The translations under genes were made by a program, and so were the position numbers. Under the pieces are notes generated by a model. It made no database searches, was not told the origin of the DNA, and worked only from the letters and a program-made list of their open reading frames with translations. Of a stretch of DNA of 64,000 nucleotides, positions 9,521 to 17,545 are shown piece by piece; position 1 is the stretch's first letter, and every line of letters starts with the position of its first letter. Origin of the DNA: Mesorhizobium sp. WSM3626 (GTDB lineage Bacteria > Pseudomonadota > Alphaproteobacteria > Rhizobiales > Rhizobiaceae); contig NZ_AZUY01000006.1 in NCBI RefSeq assembly GCF_000513935.1, positions 122,134-186,133 of the forward strand, in the 5' to 3' direction.

Positions 9521-10207
9521 TCAGTGGCCTCCCGATCCGAACCAGGGTGCCAAAAAAGCGAAATGACCGGGGAATTGCTGCACGGCCCCATCAAGCAGCA
9601 TCTTGACCGCGACATAGAGGATGATGATCAGGCCGACATAGGCAATCCAGCGGTATTTGTGCAGCAGGCGCGCGACGAACGACGCGGCAAAGCCCATCAA
9701 CGCGATCGACAGCGCCAGTCCGACAATCAGTACCGTCGGATGGTTCATGGCCGCGCCCGCCACGGCAAGGACATTGTCGAGCGACATCGACACGTCGGCA
9801 ATGACGATCTGCCAGGCGGCTTGCGAGAAGGTCTTGCTGGGCCCCTTGCCGCCGACGACGCCATCCTTGTCGAAGTCGCCGTTCGACAGCGCTTCGGTGG
9901 CGTCGCGCTCGTCGTCGTGGCTGACACGCAATTCGCGCCACATCTTCCAGCAAACCCACAGCAAAAGCAGGCCGCCACCGATAAGCAGCATGGGACCAAT
10001 GGTCAGCAGCCATTGCGTGATCAAGGCGAAGAAAATGCGAAGAACGGTGGCTGCCGCGATGCCGACAAGAATGGCTCGCTTGCGCTGGCTGACCGGTAGG
10101 CCGGCCGCCGCGAGGCCGATGACAATGGCATTGTCGCCCGCTAGGGCAAGATCGATAGCGATGACCTGAAGAAGAGCCGAAAAGCCCGCGGTGGTAAAAA
10201 TTTCCAT
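9521..10207 (-). CDS. TerC family integral membrane protein (YjbE type)
   Basis: The 228-residue polytopic protein has the TerC signatures DLALAGDNAIVIGLA near residue 17 and a second half with ADVSMSLDNVLAVAG, each carrying the acidic residues thought to bind metal. Members are implicated in metal efflux during secretion, notably manganese, and in tellurite resistance; the role here is inferred from family only. A hydrophilic loop around residues 93-120 separates the halves. The ATG at 10207 was chosen because the extra upstream residues are not hydrophobic or conserved-looking. Confidence 0.88.
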   Translation of the reverse strand: MEIFTTAGFSALLQVIAIDLALAGDNAIVIGLAAAGLPVSQRKRAILVGIAAATVLRIFFALITQWLLTIGPMLLIGGGLLLLWVCWKMWRELRVSHDDERDATEALSNGDFDKDGVVGGKGPSKTFSQAAWQIVIADVSMSLDNVLAVAGAAMNHPTVLIVGLALSIALMGFAASFVARLLHKYRWIAYVGLIIILYVAVKMLLDGAVQQFPGHFAFLAPWFGSGGH

Positions 10208-10262
10208 CGACCTGGAAGCCCTTCGTCGAGTGTTCGTCGTCGATCGTCCAAACGGGCCTAAA

Positions 10263-10284
10263 GGCATGGTCCGCTGGCGTCAAG
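10263..10284 (-). promoter_or_regulatory. Possible sigma-70-type promoter upstream of the TerC gene
   Basis: On the minus strand CTTGACG is followed, about 16 bases on, by TTTAGGC, ending roughly 55 bases before the TerC start. The -35 element fits the CTTGAC consensus of rhizobial housekeeping promoters; the -10 element is poor. I saw no yybP-ykoY riboswitch in this leader. Confidence 0.3.
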
Positions 10285-10391
10285 TCGCGGCACCGGACAA
10301 CGCTGGAAAACCATTTTCGTGGCGGTGGAACCACGCGAGATTCTCAACAGCCGCCGACTGCAGCCAGATGCCGGCGCGAGCCCGCGAGAAC

Positions 10392-10781
10392 CTAATCGTA
10401 GAGATTGTACTTCGCCCAGTCGGCCTCCGGGATCTCATCCCCGATCCGATAGCGGAGCTGGAGAACGTCCATATGGTCCGGCCCCGTCTGGCATTTGAAT
10501 TTCAGCCGGTACCATTGTCCCTTGCTGCGGAACGCCGCACCGGGGCTCCGGATCGCGTCGGCGCTCATCTCTGGCGTCGCGAAGGCGTATGCGACGACGC
10601 GGTCGGCCTTGAACTTGCGGTCGTCATGAGAGATGCGGTCGAGGATTTCGGCGTCGCAACGTTGTTCGAGGCGAGTTTGCGGGTCGAGTTTCAGGAGGCC
10701 GGCGCGCAGGGCGCTGTCCATGGCGCTGGCCGGAAAAGCCAGGGCCAAGGACGCCACGGCCGTCATACATAGTGTCTTCAT
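10392..10781 (-). CDS. DUF930 domain-containing exported protein
   Basis: This 129-residue protein has a Sec signal peptide (MKTLCMTAVASLALAFPASA) and then the DUF930 core, LDPQTRLEQRCDAEIL near residues 31-46. DUF930 proteins are small periplasmic or secreted proteins of rhizobia without a known function. An in-frame ATG at 10799 would add six residues ahead of the basic start of the signal peptide, so the start is not certain. It stands alone between the TerC gene and the TfoX-like gene, all on the minus strand. Confidence 0.82.
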   Translation of the reverse strand: MKTLCMTAVASLALAFPASAMDSALRAGLLKLDPQTRLEQRCDAEILDRISHDDRKFKADRVVAYAFATPEMSADAIRSPGAAFRSKGQWYRLKFKCQTGPDHMDVLQLRYRIGDEIPEADWAKYNLYD

Positions 10782-10897
10782 GGGTGGGACAAGCAGCATG
10801 TTTTGTCTGAAAAATCAACCAACAGGCCTGGCAGGTTCCCGTGTTCAGGCGGTCGGCGCGTTCAAAATCCCGTGTCGTGTTTCATCGTCGGACGACC

Positions 10898-10919
10898 GCG
10901 GCCAACGGATCAGCGAGGC
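10898..10919. repeat. 22-bp direct repeat, copy 1
   Basis: The 22 bases starting GCGGCCAACGGATCAG are identical to 11294-11315. In copy 2 they encode ASLIRWP near the end of the DUF2161 gene. Copy 1 overlaps the stop of the TfoX-like gene and continues as an alternative open C-terminal tail ending at 10845. The two copies bracket the TfoX-like gene. Confidence 0.9.
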
Positions 10920-11203
10920 GTGCGTAACGCCGTCCCCAAGACTTGGCCGGCGCCAACCTGTTGTCGGAGAAACACCTTTGTGTCCTGGTCGAGATTCCGC
11001 CAATCGCAGTCGCACAATGCAGCTTCCATCGCATAGAGCGCGAGGATCGTCACATGCCGGCCAAATCGAAACTTCAGGCGATGATAGGCTTCGACCGAGC
11101 CGAGATTGCGCAAATCGTCGTCGGAGACAATGTCGATTTCCGCCAACATCCGCGCCATCGCCGGGCCAAGGTTTCGCATGTCCAGGATGCGCACCATCAC
11201 CAT
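10910..11203 (-). CDS. TfoX C-terminal domain protein
   Basis: The 97-residue protein matches the TfoX/Sxy C-terminal domain: RNLGPAMARMLAEI at residues 10-23 and the DLRNLGSVEAYHRLKF segment near 30-45. It lacks the N-terminal TfoX domain, as do many short rhizobial homologues. TfoX proteins influence competence in gammaproteobacteria; for stand-alone C-terminal domains no role is established. The gene lies between two copies of a 22-bp direct repeat, and its stop falls inside one of them, which suggests it was inserted into the 3' end of the adjacent DUF2161 gene. Confidence 0.8.
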   Translation of the reverse strand: MVMVRILDMRNLGPAMARMLAEIDIVSDDDLRNLGSVEAYHRLKFRFGRHVTILALYAMEAALCDCDWRNLDQDTKVFLRQQVGAGQVLGTALRTPR

Positions 11204-11267
11204 GCATCCCCTGGTTCGATCGGCAAATCCCGCTCAAACTGACCGACGGCATAGAGCACGTTCACGA

Positions 11268-11939
11268 TCATCCTGGCGAACTGTCCGGGGCCTGCGGCCA
11301 ACGGATCAGCGAGGCACGGCCAGCGTCGGTGAGATCGTAGACGCCGCGGTCGACGCGCGCGAACCAGCCATAGACATTATGCAGCAGGATCTTTGGCGCA
11401 AGCGGCGTCAGCGCCTTCAGGTCGCGTGGGCGCTGGGGCCCGTCCGCCAACGCCGCGGCGCAGGCGAGGGCGCTCTGCCGGTAGGCGGTCATGATCGGAG
11501 TGCGCGATCCTCCGCCGGCGACAGGATCGCCGCGGCGGCGCTGGTGCTCGTCGACCAGGCGAGAACGCCGTCTCGCATTCTTGCGCGGCGCCACGGCGAT
11601 CGGACTGAGAAGCACTTCGACCCGATCATTGGCGGTTACGCCAATCAGGCCGAAGCCGAGCCGACGGCAAAGGTTGCGGAACCTGGCATCGCTTTCGCGC
11701 CCCTTGCCACGCGCCGACATGCGCGCCGCCAGCCACACTTCATCGCAAGCAGCCGCGCGGTCGACGCCCTGCAGAACCAGCTCGAGATTGAACTGCAGCT
11801 TCAACTCGCAGATGACGACGATCGGCGGCTCTCCCTCGCGCAGCGCGACGATATCGCAGCCGCCGATTTCGCCTTTCACGACGAAGTCGAGGTTTTCGAG
11901 GAAACGCTTCACCGGCGCATAAAGTGAGGTCTCGTTCAT
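11268..11939 (-). CDS. DUF2161 domain-containing protein (PD-(D/E)XK nuclease-like)
   Basis: The 223-residue protein begins MNETSLYAPVKRFLE and contains GCDIVAL (about 27-33) followed by VICELKL (about 42-48), the D...ExK arrangement of restriction-like nuclease folds. These features match DUF2161, sometimes annotated as a putative PDDEXK phosphodiesterase. The C-terminal half has a basic region and ends in a winged-helix-like segment (VYDLTDAGRASL). Its last residues may have been replaced during insertion of the neighbouring gene, because an identical 22-bp segment with a different continuation lies at 10898. Substrate unknown. Confidence 0.8.
   Translation of the reverse strand: MNETSLYAPVKRFLENLDFVVKGEIGGCDIVALREGEPPIVVICELKLQFNLELVLQGVDRAAACDEVWLAARMSARGKGRESDARFRNLCRRLGFGLIGVTANDRVEVLLSPIAVAPRKNARRRSRLVDEHQRRRGDPVAGGGSRTPIMTAYRQSALACAAALADGPQRPRDLKALTPLAPKILLHNVYGWFARVDRGVYDLTDAGRASLIRWPQAPDSSPG
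11294..11315. repeat. 22-bp direct repeat, copy 2
   Basis: Identical to 10898-10919, 396 bases away. It lies in frame within the 3' end of the DUF2161 gene. Confidence 0.9.
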
Positions 11940-12034
11940 GCCGCAAGGCTAGCCGATTCGACGTGAAAAGCCTCGCAGGCGAAATGATGTCTCGCGTGCA
12001 TGGCCCGGAGCTGGGACTCCGGAGGCGGCAGGGC

Positions 12035-12841
12035 TCAAGGATGAATTTCTTTGAGGAAAGCCAACAGCACGCGATTGAACTGGTCGGGGCGCTGCAAGGG
12101 CGCGAAATGACTAACCTCGGGCAGCATGACCAATTCCGATCCCGGTATGCTGTGGGCCAGATAGATCGCGTGCTCGTCCTTGATAAACTCGTCGTGCTCG
12201 CTTTGGACGACCGCCACGGGCACGCCGATCTCTCCCAGTTCGGCGGCGCCATAGTTGGGTTCGGTCTTCATCATCAGGCCGACAGCTTTCACAAACGCAT
12301 CGAATTGACCTGGCGTGGCCGACAGCTCGGCATAGTCCTTTTTATGCCGGCTGAAACACCGCTCGATGACCGGACTGGCCTCGAACTCCTTCGTGCCGCT
12401 GGGATCCATGTTGCAGCCGAAGAAGAACACACCCGCGATGCGATCGGCGGCCTTCATCCCAAGGATCAGGGCAACGCAGGCGCCATCGCTCCAACCCACT
12501 GCGATAGCCTTGTTCAATTGCAGGCGGTCCATCACCGCCAGGACATCCGAGGCCATCAGTTCGTATTTGTACGGCCGTTCGTCGCGGGTGCTGCGTCCAT
12601 GGCCTCGGCTGTCGACAGTGACGACCTGATAGCCGTGCTTGACCAATGACGGGACCTGAAATCCCCAATTGCCGCTATGGCCAAGGCCGCCATGCAACAG
12701 GATCACGGGATAACCCGTCCCAAACGTCGCGTACCAGATCTTTGCGCCCTCGTGCTCCACCTGACCTTCGTCCGCCGCGGCCGGCAAAGGAGCGGCGCCA
12801 TGCGCTTCGAATTTCGTGAGGTCGTCGTCGCGATAATCCAT
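12035..12841 (-). CDS. Alpha/beta hydrolase
   Basis: This alpha/beta-hydrolase-fold protein has 268 residues from the ATG at 12841. The oxyanion segment ILLHGGLGHSGNW is near residues 46-58, the nucleophile elbow is GWSDGA (Ser near 114), an acid candidate lies in QSEHDEFIKD, and the catalytic His is in EVSHFAPLQ near the C-terminus. A longer frame upstream has no hydrolase-like sequence, so I did not use it. It is cytoplasmic by sequence with no signal peptide. The substrate is unknown. Confidence 0.85.
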   Translation of the reverse strand: MDYRDDDLTKFEAHGAAPLPAAADEGQVEHEGAKIWYATFGTGYPVILLHGGLGHSGNWGFQVPSLVKHGYQVVTVDSRGHGRSTRDERPYKYELMASDVLAVMDRLQLNKAIAVGWSDGACVALILGMKAADRIAGVFFFGCNMDPSGTKEFEASPVIERCFSRHKKDYAELSATPGQFDAFVKAVGLMMKTEPNYGAAELGEIGVPVAVVQSEHDEFIKDEHAIYLAHSIPGSELVMLPEVSHFAPLQRPDQFNRVLLAFLKEIHP

Positions 12842-13015
12842 GCCGAAACCAGCCTCGTGGCAAATTGCGCAGGACCTACATTTATCGCCGGCACCCGCCG
12901 ATACCAACCCACGAAGGAATTTCTGCTGCATCAGCCGACACGACAAGTGGGGTTGTGTTGCCGCCATGAACGCCGTTCGGCGCGAAGCAGCCACATCGGG
13001 CGGCAACAGCCGCGG

Positions 13016-13813
13016 TCAATATTTGCCGTCAGCCTTTGCCCGATTCGATCGTTTCCCGCGGCGCAGCAGTGGGTAGCCAATCTGTCCGAAGTAGCTGGAG
13101 GGGACCGGATCATCGACGCCATACTTCTCAGGCACTTTGTTGCCTGTCGCATTATAGGTGCCGAACACCACGTCGAGGAGGGGCAACTGTCCGGCGAAGT
13201 TCTTGTCATAGGCTTCGCGCTGGTTGGCATGGTGCCAGCGATGGAACTGCGGGCTGGCGATAAGCCACTTCAAGGGGCCGAACGGAATTCGCAAGTTCGA
13301 ATGAACGAGCAGCGTGTGCCAGAAGTAGATGACGGAAAAGACCCCGATCGAAGCTTCGGAAAATCCGAGAAAAAAGATCGGAGTCAGCGAAATTGCCTTC
13401 GTGATTATGGAGTCGACGGGGTGAGAGTGGAATGCACCGAGCCAGTCCAGTTCCTCGATGCCGTGATGGACCGCATGGAACTTCCAAAGCGCGGGGATTT
13501 CGTGAAACGCACGGTGTGCCCAGTAGACACCTGTATCGGTAATCACGATGATTTCAGCGACCTGCAGCCAGATTGGCTGGCCGCCGATCGCGTGCGTTAC
13601 CGATTGCGGGACCAGCATTGCAGCGGCTTCGAGCGTGTTCGCCGCGATCAGGACTACTACTGCCTTTATGACGAGGCCGTTGAACAGCACATAGATCAGG
13701 TCGACACCCAAGCCGTTGCGCAGGATCTTCTGCGGTCGCTCTGCAAACAGATGCTCGAACGGAATGAAGATCAGCGCGCAGATCAGCAGCCCCTTGATGC
13801 CAAAGATATCCAT
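13016..13813 (-). CDS. Sterol desaturase / fatty acid hydroxylase family protein
   Basis: This 265-residue integral membrane di-iron enzyme has the three histidine clusters of the family: HRAFH near residue 100, HAVHH near 113, and HRWHH near 192. Three to four hydrophobic segments lie in the N-terminal half. Bacterial members hydroxylate or desaturate lipids, including ornithine lipids, hopanoid or carotenoid compounds; the substrate cannot be named from sequence. It sits 174 bases upstream of the hydrolase on the same strand and could be transcribed with it. Confidence 0.88.
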   Translation of the reverse strand: MDIFGIKGLLICALIFIPFEHLFAERPQKILRNGLGVDLIYVLFNGLVIKAVVVLIAANTLEAAAMLVPQSVTHAIGGQPIWLQVAEIIVITDTGVYWAHRAFHEIPALWKFHAVHHGIEELDWLGAFHSHPVDSIITKAISLTPIFFLGFSEASIGVFSVIYFWHTLLVHSNLRIPFGPLKWLIASPQFHRWHHANQREAYDKNFAGQLPLLDVVFGTYNATGNKVPEKYGVDDPVPSSYFGQIGYPLLRRGKRSNRAKADGKY

Positions 13814-13897
13814 TCGACCGCTATCGCCTTGCCTTTGGCCAGCGCCACCCGCGCTTCAGTTTCGAACAGAACCACACTTCTCCTTTCGAAAGGCTTG

Positions 13898-14029
13898 ATG
13901 CCGGCCGCCTGTGTCATGCTCACGGCTTGTCACGCACTCGCCGGGTGTCACATCCGCGTCGCAAGCTGGCGCTACTTGGTCGGCGCGCGCTTGTCGAACG
14001 CAGCGCAACGCGCGTCCTCCCAGGACTAA
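13898..14029 (+). CDS. Possible small protein ahead of a terminator
   Basis: This 43-codon frame starts MPAACVMLTACHALAG and has AAAGG four bases before its ATG. Its TAA lies one base before a terminator-like hairpin on the same strand, which is what raises it above chance. It resembles nothing I recognise. The Cys and Ala content could fit a short secreted or membrane peptide, but it may equally be noise. Confidence 0.22.
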   Translation: MPAACVMLTACHALAGCHIRVASWRYLVGARLSNAAQRASSQD

Positions 14030-14030
14030 G

Positions 14031-14060
14031 CCCTCCGGGTCCCTGCCGGCGGGGTTTTTC
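14031..14060 (+). terminator. Terminator-like hairpin
   Basis: A stem of CCC.CCGG pairing with CCGG.GGG (14031-14038 with about 14046-14053, one internal mismatch) is followed by TTTTT. It implies a plus-strand transcript from 13.8-14.0 kb, where only a tentative small frame is seen. Confidence 0.5.
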
Positions 14061-14149
14061 ATTTCCAGAACCATATTGTCGGTCGCGAGTTGTCCTTGCT
14101 ATTGTGGCATTGCGGTCAGCACAGGGACGCCCATCATGGACGCAGCGAA

Positions 14150-14368
14150 ATGAGTGCGATCGGCGACACTCTCATGAGGATCGTCACGCCCGACATGTCT
14201 CCCAAGCAGCTTGTCAAAGCTGCCCGGAAAGCGCACCCCAAGGCCTCCAAGAAGGACATTGCGAGAGCAGCCTTCTTCTCGATCATCGCGAACGCGGACC
14301 AGGACATCGGCAAGGCCAGGAACCTGCAGGCATTTGCCATCGCGGAGCGCACACAGCAATCGGACTGA
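14150..14368 (+). CDS. Small hypothetical protein
   Basis: This 72-residue protein starts MSAIGDTLMRIV. Its composition is that of a folded cytoplasmic protein, with the basic amphipathic stretch KQLVKAARKAHPKASKKDIARAAFFSII (spanning about residues 19-46) and an acidic segment after it. No domain is recognised. It is convergent with the LysR gene; their ends are 28 bases apart. Confidence 0.55.
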   Translation: MSAIGDTLMRIVTPDMSPKQLVKAARKAHPKASKKDIARAAFFSIIANADQDIGKARNLQAFAIAERTQQSD

Positions 14369-14396
14369 GCAAGTCGGCGCCTTGGCGTTGGTCTTA

Positions 14397-15347
14397 CTAT
14401 CGCTGCGCGATCACGCTTCCTCGCCGGGGATAAGCCGCCCGGCAGACCGACATGACGGTATCGCGCAGCCAACGATGCGCCGGGTCGGCGTCCATGCGAG
14501 GATGCCACATCGCCGATATCTTGAACTCCGGAATGAGAAGCGGGAGCTCGAAGCTCTCGAGACCCGCCGTGACGGCATGGTCGCTTGCGCCGGCATTGCC
14601 GAAACACGAGCGCGGCACGGTCGCGACCAGATCCGATTGGCGCACGATCCGCATTGCATCGGGGTAGCCGGGCACGACAACCACGACGGTGCGTCCGAGG
14701 CCAAGCTTCACCAAGGCTCCATCGATCGGCTCGACGACATTTCCTTCCCGTGATGCCACCACATGCTTGCAGGCGGCGTAGCGTTCGGGCGTCACACCCG
14801 CACCCGTCAGAAGCGGGTGTCCGGCCCGGGCCACGCCGACATATTTGTCGTGGAACAGCAACTGGGTGCGTATCTCGGGCGCGGACGTTCCAAGCAAACC
14901 GATCTCCAGATCGATGAGACCTTCCCGAAGCGGACGCGCGTCCTTGTCGGGCTTTGGTGCGAAGCGCAGGCGCACACGGGGCGCCGCACGGGTGACCGCA
15001 ATCACGACCGGGCCGGAAAGGAATTCCAGGAATGCCTCGCTGGCGCGAATGGTGAATGTCAATTCGAGCTTGGCCAGGTCCAGGCGCATGTTTTGCGGCC
15101 GTAGAACAGCTCGCACGTCCCGGCTGAGCTCATGGACGCGATCGCGCAATTCCGTGGCGTGGGGCGTGGGCACAAGCCCGCGTCCGGCCCGGACGAGCAG
15201 CGGGTCGCCGGTGGCAGCGCGAAGTCGCGTGAGCGTCCGGCTCATCGCCGAGGTGCTCAAGCCGAGCCGGCGGGCCGCCCCCGTCACGCTGCCTTCGGCA
15301 AGCAAGACGTCCAGCGCCACGAGAAGGTTCAAGTCCACATTGTCCAT
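14397..15347 (-). CDS. LysR family transcriptional regulator
   Basis: This LysR-type regulator has 316 residues. The N-terminal winged helix-turn-helix appears as LNLLVALDVLLAEGSVTGAA-type sequence (residues 6-25) followed by LSTSAMSRTLTRLR, and the rest is the periplasmic-binding-like effector domain. It is divergent from the SDR gene at 15480 with 132 bases between them, the usual arrangement for a LysR protein and the gene it controls. The effector is unknown. Confidence 0.92.
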   Translation of the reverse strand: MDNVDLNLLVALDVLLAEGSVTGAARRLGLSTSAMSRTLTRLRAATGDPLLVRAGRGLVPTPHATELRDRVHELSRDVRAVLRPQNMRLDLAKLELTFTIRASEAFLEFLSGPVVIAVTRAAPRVRLRFAPKPDKDARPLREGLIDLEIGLLGTSAPEIRTQLLFHDKYVGVARAGHPLLTGAGVTPERYAACKHVVASREGNVVEPIDGALVKLGLGRTVVVVVPGYPDAMRIVRQSDLVATVPRSCFGNAGASDHAVTAGLESFELPLLIPEFKISAMWHPRMDADPAHRWLRDTVMSVCRAAYPRRGSVIAQR

Positions 15348-15479
15348 GGCACAGCCTTATCGCAGCTGTTCTGGCAGACATAGCGCCGGATGCAATCATA
15401 GTTTGAATTTGGCGCGTCTGGCGCGTGGCTTCCGCTTGCCCATATCTGCGTTCACCCAGCAAACGAAAGAGATTGCCCA
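15348..15479. promoter_or_regulatory. Divergent LysR/SDR control region
   Basis: The 132 bases between the divergent genes must hold both promoters. A twice-occurring GGCGCGT near 15411-15426 is the only short repeat I see; I could not settle on a convincing T-N11-A box. Confidence 0.4.
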
Positions 15480-16196
15480 ATGTCCGCAGACGTTCTGAAC
15501 ACCCCATCAGGTACAGCCCTTCTTATCGGCGCATCGCGCGGCCTCGGCCACGCGATGGCGGCCGAGTTCCTCAGGAAAGGCTGGCATGTCGTTGGCACGA
15601 TCCGGGAAAGCGGCGGCCGGACCAAGCTGCACGATCTCGCGGATGAGTTCGACGGCCGGCTCGAAATCGAGACGGTCGACATCTGCGAGCCCGATCAGGT
15701 CGCGGCCTTGCGCGACCGGCTGTCGGGCAGGGCATTCGACATAGTGTTCGTCAATGCCGGCGTGACAAACAACCCGGCTGAAACGATCGCTGATGTGACG
15801 ACCGACGAGTTCGTTCGCGTGATGGTCACAAATGCACTCAGCCCGATGCGTGTCCTCGAGAGCCTGGAGCCATTTGTCCCGGCGACCGGTCTGATCGGCG
15901 TGATGTCGTCCGGGCAGGGCAGCATTTCCAACAACGAAACAGGTCAACGTGAGGTCTACCGCGGCAGCAAGGCGGCGCTGAACATGTTCATGCGAAGCTT
16001 CGCGACCCGTCATGCCGCAACATCGCGTGCCATGGTGCTGATGGCGCCCGGATGGGTCCGTACTGAGTTGGGCGGACCAGATGGACGGCTGAGCATCGAG
16101 GAAAGCGTGCCCAGCCTTGTGAACGTCCTGCTTGCCAGGCGGGGAACCCCGGGGTTGACCTATGTCGACTATCTCGGCCGCACCGTCCCCTGGTGA
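15480..16196 (+). CDS. SDR family NAD(P)-dependent oxidoreductase
   Basis: This classical short-chain dehydrogenase has 238 residues. It has the cofactor loop GASRGLG (residues 18-24), VNAGV near residue 90, a catalytic-site Ser in MSSGQGSI, and the YRGSK active-site Tyr/Lys near residue 160. A C-terminal segment PGWVRTELGG is typical of the SDR subgroup often annotated as C-factor/CsgA-like. It is probably regulated by the divergent LysR protein. Substrate unknown. Confidence 0.9.
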   Translation: MSADVLNTPSGTALLIGASRGLGHAMAAEFLRKGWHVVGTIRESGGRTKLHDLADEFDGRLEIETVDICEPDQVAALRDRLSGRAFDIVFVNAGVTNNPAETIADVTTDEFVRVMVTNALSPMRVLESLEPFVPATGLIGVMSSGQGSISNNETGQREVYRGSKAALNMFMRSFATRHAATSRAMVLMAPGWVRTELGGPDGRLSIEESVPSLVNVLLARRGTPGLTYVDYLGRTVPW

Positions 16197-16334
16197 TATA
16201 GGCCCGCCAAGCGGAACGTCGCAAACGTCACCGGCACCGCACGATGGTTCTGGAGAAAGAGGGACAAAGGTTCGGGCGTCGGCGCTCAATCCTTGAGCGT
16301 CGGTCCTGTGCGGAAAGTGCAGGCGTCTGAAAGC

Positions 16335-16511
16335 CTACATGTTGCTGGCGGCGTGATGCTGCGGCGGAGCCGGTCTGTTCTTGGCGGGCCGGGGTTTGAT
16401 GTGAACCGGCCGATCGGCGAGTGTTTTCACTATCGGCGGCATGACGCGCTGCTTGGCAGCTACGCGCTCGCGTTTCACCATCTTGGCGACAAAGCTCCGC
16501 ACTTCAAACAT
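16335..16511 (-). CDS. Possible small basic protein
   Basis: This 58-residue frame starts MFEVRSFVAKMVKRER and is strongly basic and proline-rich toward its end. Its ATG is preceded by GGGAGGAG six bases upstream, an unusually good ribosome-binding site. I do not recognise the product. It stands alone, with about 140 bases to the SDR stop. Confidence 0.4.
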   Translation of the reverse strand: MFEVRSFVAKMVKRERVAAKQRVMPPIVKTLADRPVHIKPRPAKNRPAPPQHHAASNM

Positions 16512-17066
16512 AAAGGGCTCCTCCCAGATGCCCTCCCGCGAGTCCATCGTACGCCTGCTGAAGGCCAACCGCATCTAGATTCGGCATGGTTAACCCGCCT
16601 CCCTGCCTTTGCTGCCGCTCCTCGCCCTCTCCGCAGCGCTGGCCGTCGTCGGCGCCCCGCTGCTGCACTGAAAGGAAACACGATCCTCCCACATCAAACC
16701 TGCATATTTGCAGGTTTAGCTCGGCTGCTCAGGTGCCCGGGCTTTCTTCGTCTGTGGCGGAAAAGTCACGCAACCCGGATAATGCGGTGCTTCAACTGCT
16801 GCGCGCTTATTATCCAACCAGGCGAGGCGTATCGTCATCGAGGGTAAAAGGGGGCCACCCTTGACCGCACGCGTTTCATTTCCTCCCATGAACTAGCGCC
16901 CGCTGCGCAAAACGTGGCGGGCGTTTTCTTTAAGTCAGGGCGTCAAGGCCCGGCGGGGTTCGGCTTCCGGCCCTTTTCATTTTGCCAAATCTTAGCCAAT
17001 AGGAACATATTCCGCGCGCGGCGATTTTGTCATTCCGAGGCCGCACCTCGCCCAAAACCATTGCCG
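16512..17066. other. Sparse intergenic DNA
   Basis: I see no convincing gene here. It holds a stem-loop at 16696-16717 (9-bp stem AAACCTGCA/TGCAGGTTT, TATT loop) and a terminator-like hairpin at 16897-16930. The plus-strand frame at 16586-16864 is Cys/Pro/Ser-rich and looks random. Confidence 0.5.
16897..16930 (+). terminator. Terminator-like hairpin
   Basis: A 7-bp stem CGCCCGC/GCGGGCG (16897-16903 with 16917-16923) is followed by TTTTCTTT. No obvious gene precedes it on the plus strand, so it may end a short RNA or be a relic. Confidence 0.5.
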
Positions 17067-17372
17067 ATGCGATTCGTTTTACGTCACTTGCGGCATCCCA
17101 AGTGCAAACATTCCGTCAAGTTCGACCTTGCGGCGTTAGGCGCGCCCGCCTGGGGCTTGAGCACGCTCATGCACGGTGACTTGGTGAAGATGTTCCGGTG
17201 CGAGTGCAAGCAGGCGGGCAGGGACCAGCGCCCGGTGTTCTTCACCTGTATCCCGGATTATGGCCGAATAGATCGGGAGATTGGCAGAAAGGGCCGACTC
17301 TTCCCAGGGCCTTATTCTGTGCAACGCCAAGCAGCCAGGGAAAGCTTGGCCAAAATTGGCGCTGGCTGCTGA
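17067..17372 (+). CDS. Possible small Cys-containing hypothetical protein
   Basis: This 101-residue frame starts MRFVLRHLRHPKCKHS. It has the pattern HPKCKH...FDLAALG...FRCECKQAGRD, which recalls short rhizobial proteins with zinc-ribbon-like Cys pairs and a conserved DLAALG segment. The frame stays open further upstream without an ATG that has a better context. It lies just outside the left att site of the integrated element, so it belongs to the ancestral chromosome downstream of tRNA-Ser. Confidence 0.35.
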   Translation: MRFVLRHLRHPKCKHSVKFDLAALGAPAWGLSTLMHGDLVKMFRCECKQAGRDQRPVFFTCIPDYGRIDREIGRKGRLFPGPYSVQRQAARESLAKIGAGC

Positions 17373-17442
17373 GATTGTTGAGCAGATGAAGAGCACACCG
17401 CAAGGTAAAAATGAAGAAACCTCGGTGATTTTCAATGAGATA

Positions 17443-17456
17443 TGGCGGAGGGAGTG
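17443..17456. repeat. Left attachment-site core (14 bp)
   Basis: TGGCGGAGGGAGTG is identical to 28053-28066, the 3' end of tRNA-Ser including CCA, read on the opposite strand. Here it stands outside any tRNA gene, as the displaced copy left at the far end after integration. Confidence 0.85.
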
Positions 17457-17520
17457 ACCGTCTATCTAATCTATACATCATATTGATATCATTTATCATT
17501 CATAACGCCAGTGCGACAAA

Positions 17521-17540
17521 ATACCCGTAAAAGTACCCGG
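17521..17540. repeat. TACCCG motifs near the left end (2 copies)
   Basis: TACCCG occurs at 17522-17527 and 17534-17539, 12 bases apart, within an AT-rich stretch between the left att core and alpA. The same motif with the same 12-base spacing recurs next to the right end. Likely arm-type integrase sites or AlpA/excisionase operators (inference). Confidence 0.5.
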
Positions 17541-17545
17541 CTCGA

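Larger units (their letters stand above)
13814..14149. other. Intergenic stretch between the desaturase gene and a small plus-strand gene
   Basis: This 336-base stretch holds a possible 43-codon reading frame (13898-14029, plus strand) directly followed by a hairpin with a T-tract. It should also contain the promoter of the minus-strand desaturase gene, but I see no convincing -35/-10 pair. Confidence 0.5.

Noticed and set aside
10208..10391. yybP-ykoY manganese riboswitch ahead of the TerC gene
   Set aside because: The leader shows none of the conserved riboswitch core sequence or paired arms I could recognise.
10898..11315. Insertion sequence carrying the TfoX-like gene
   Set aside because: No transposase or terminal inverted repeats; only the 22-bp direct repeats are seen, so a recombination event is more likely.
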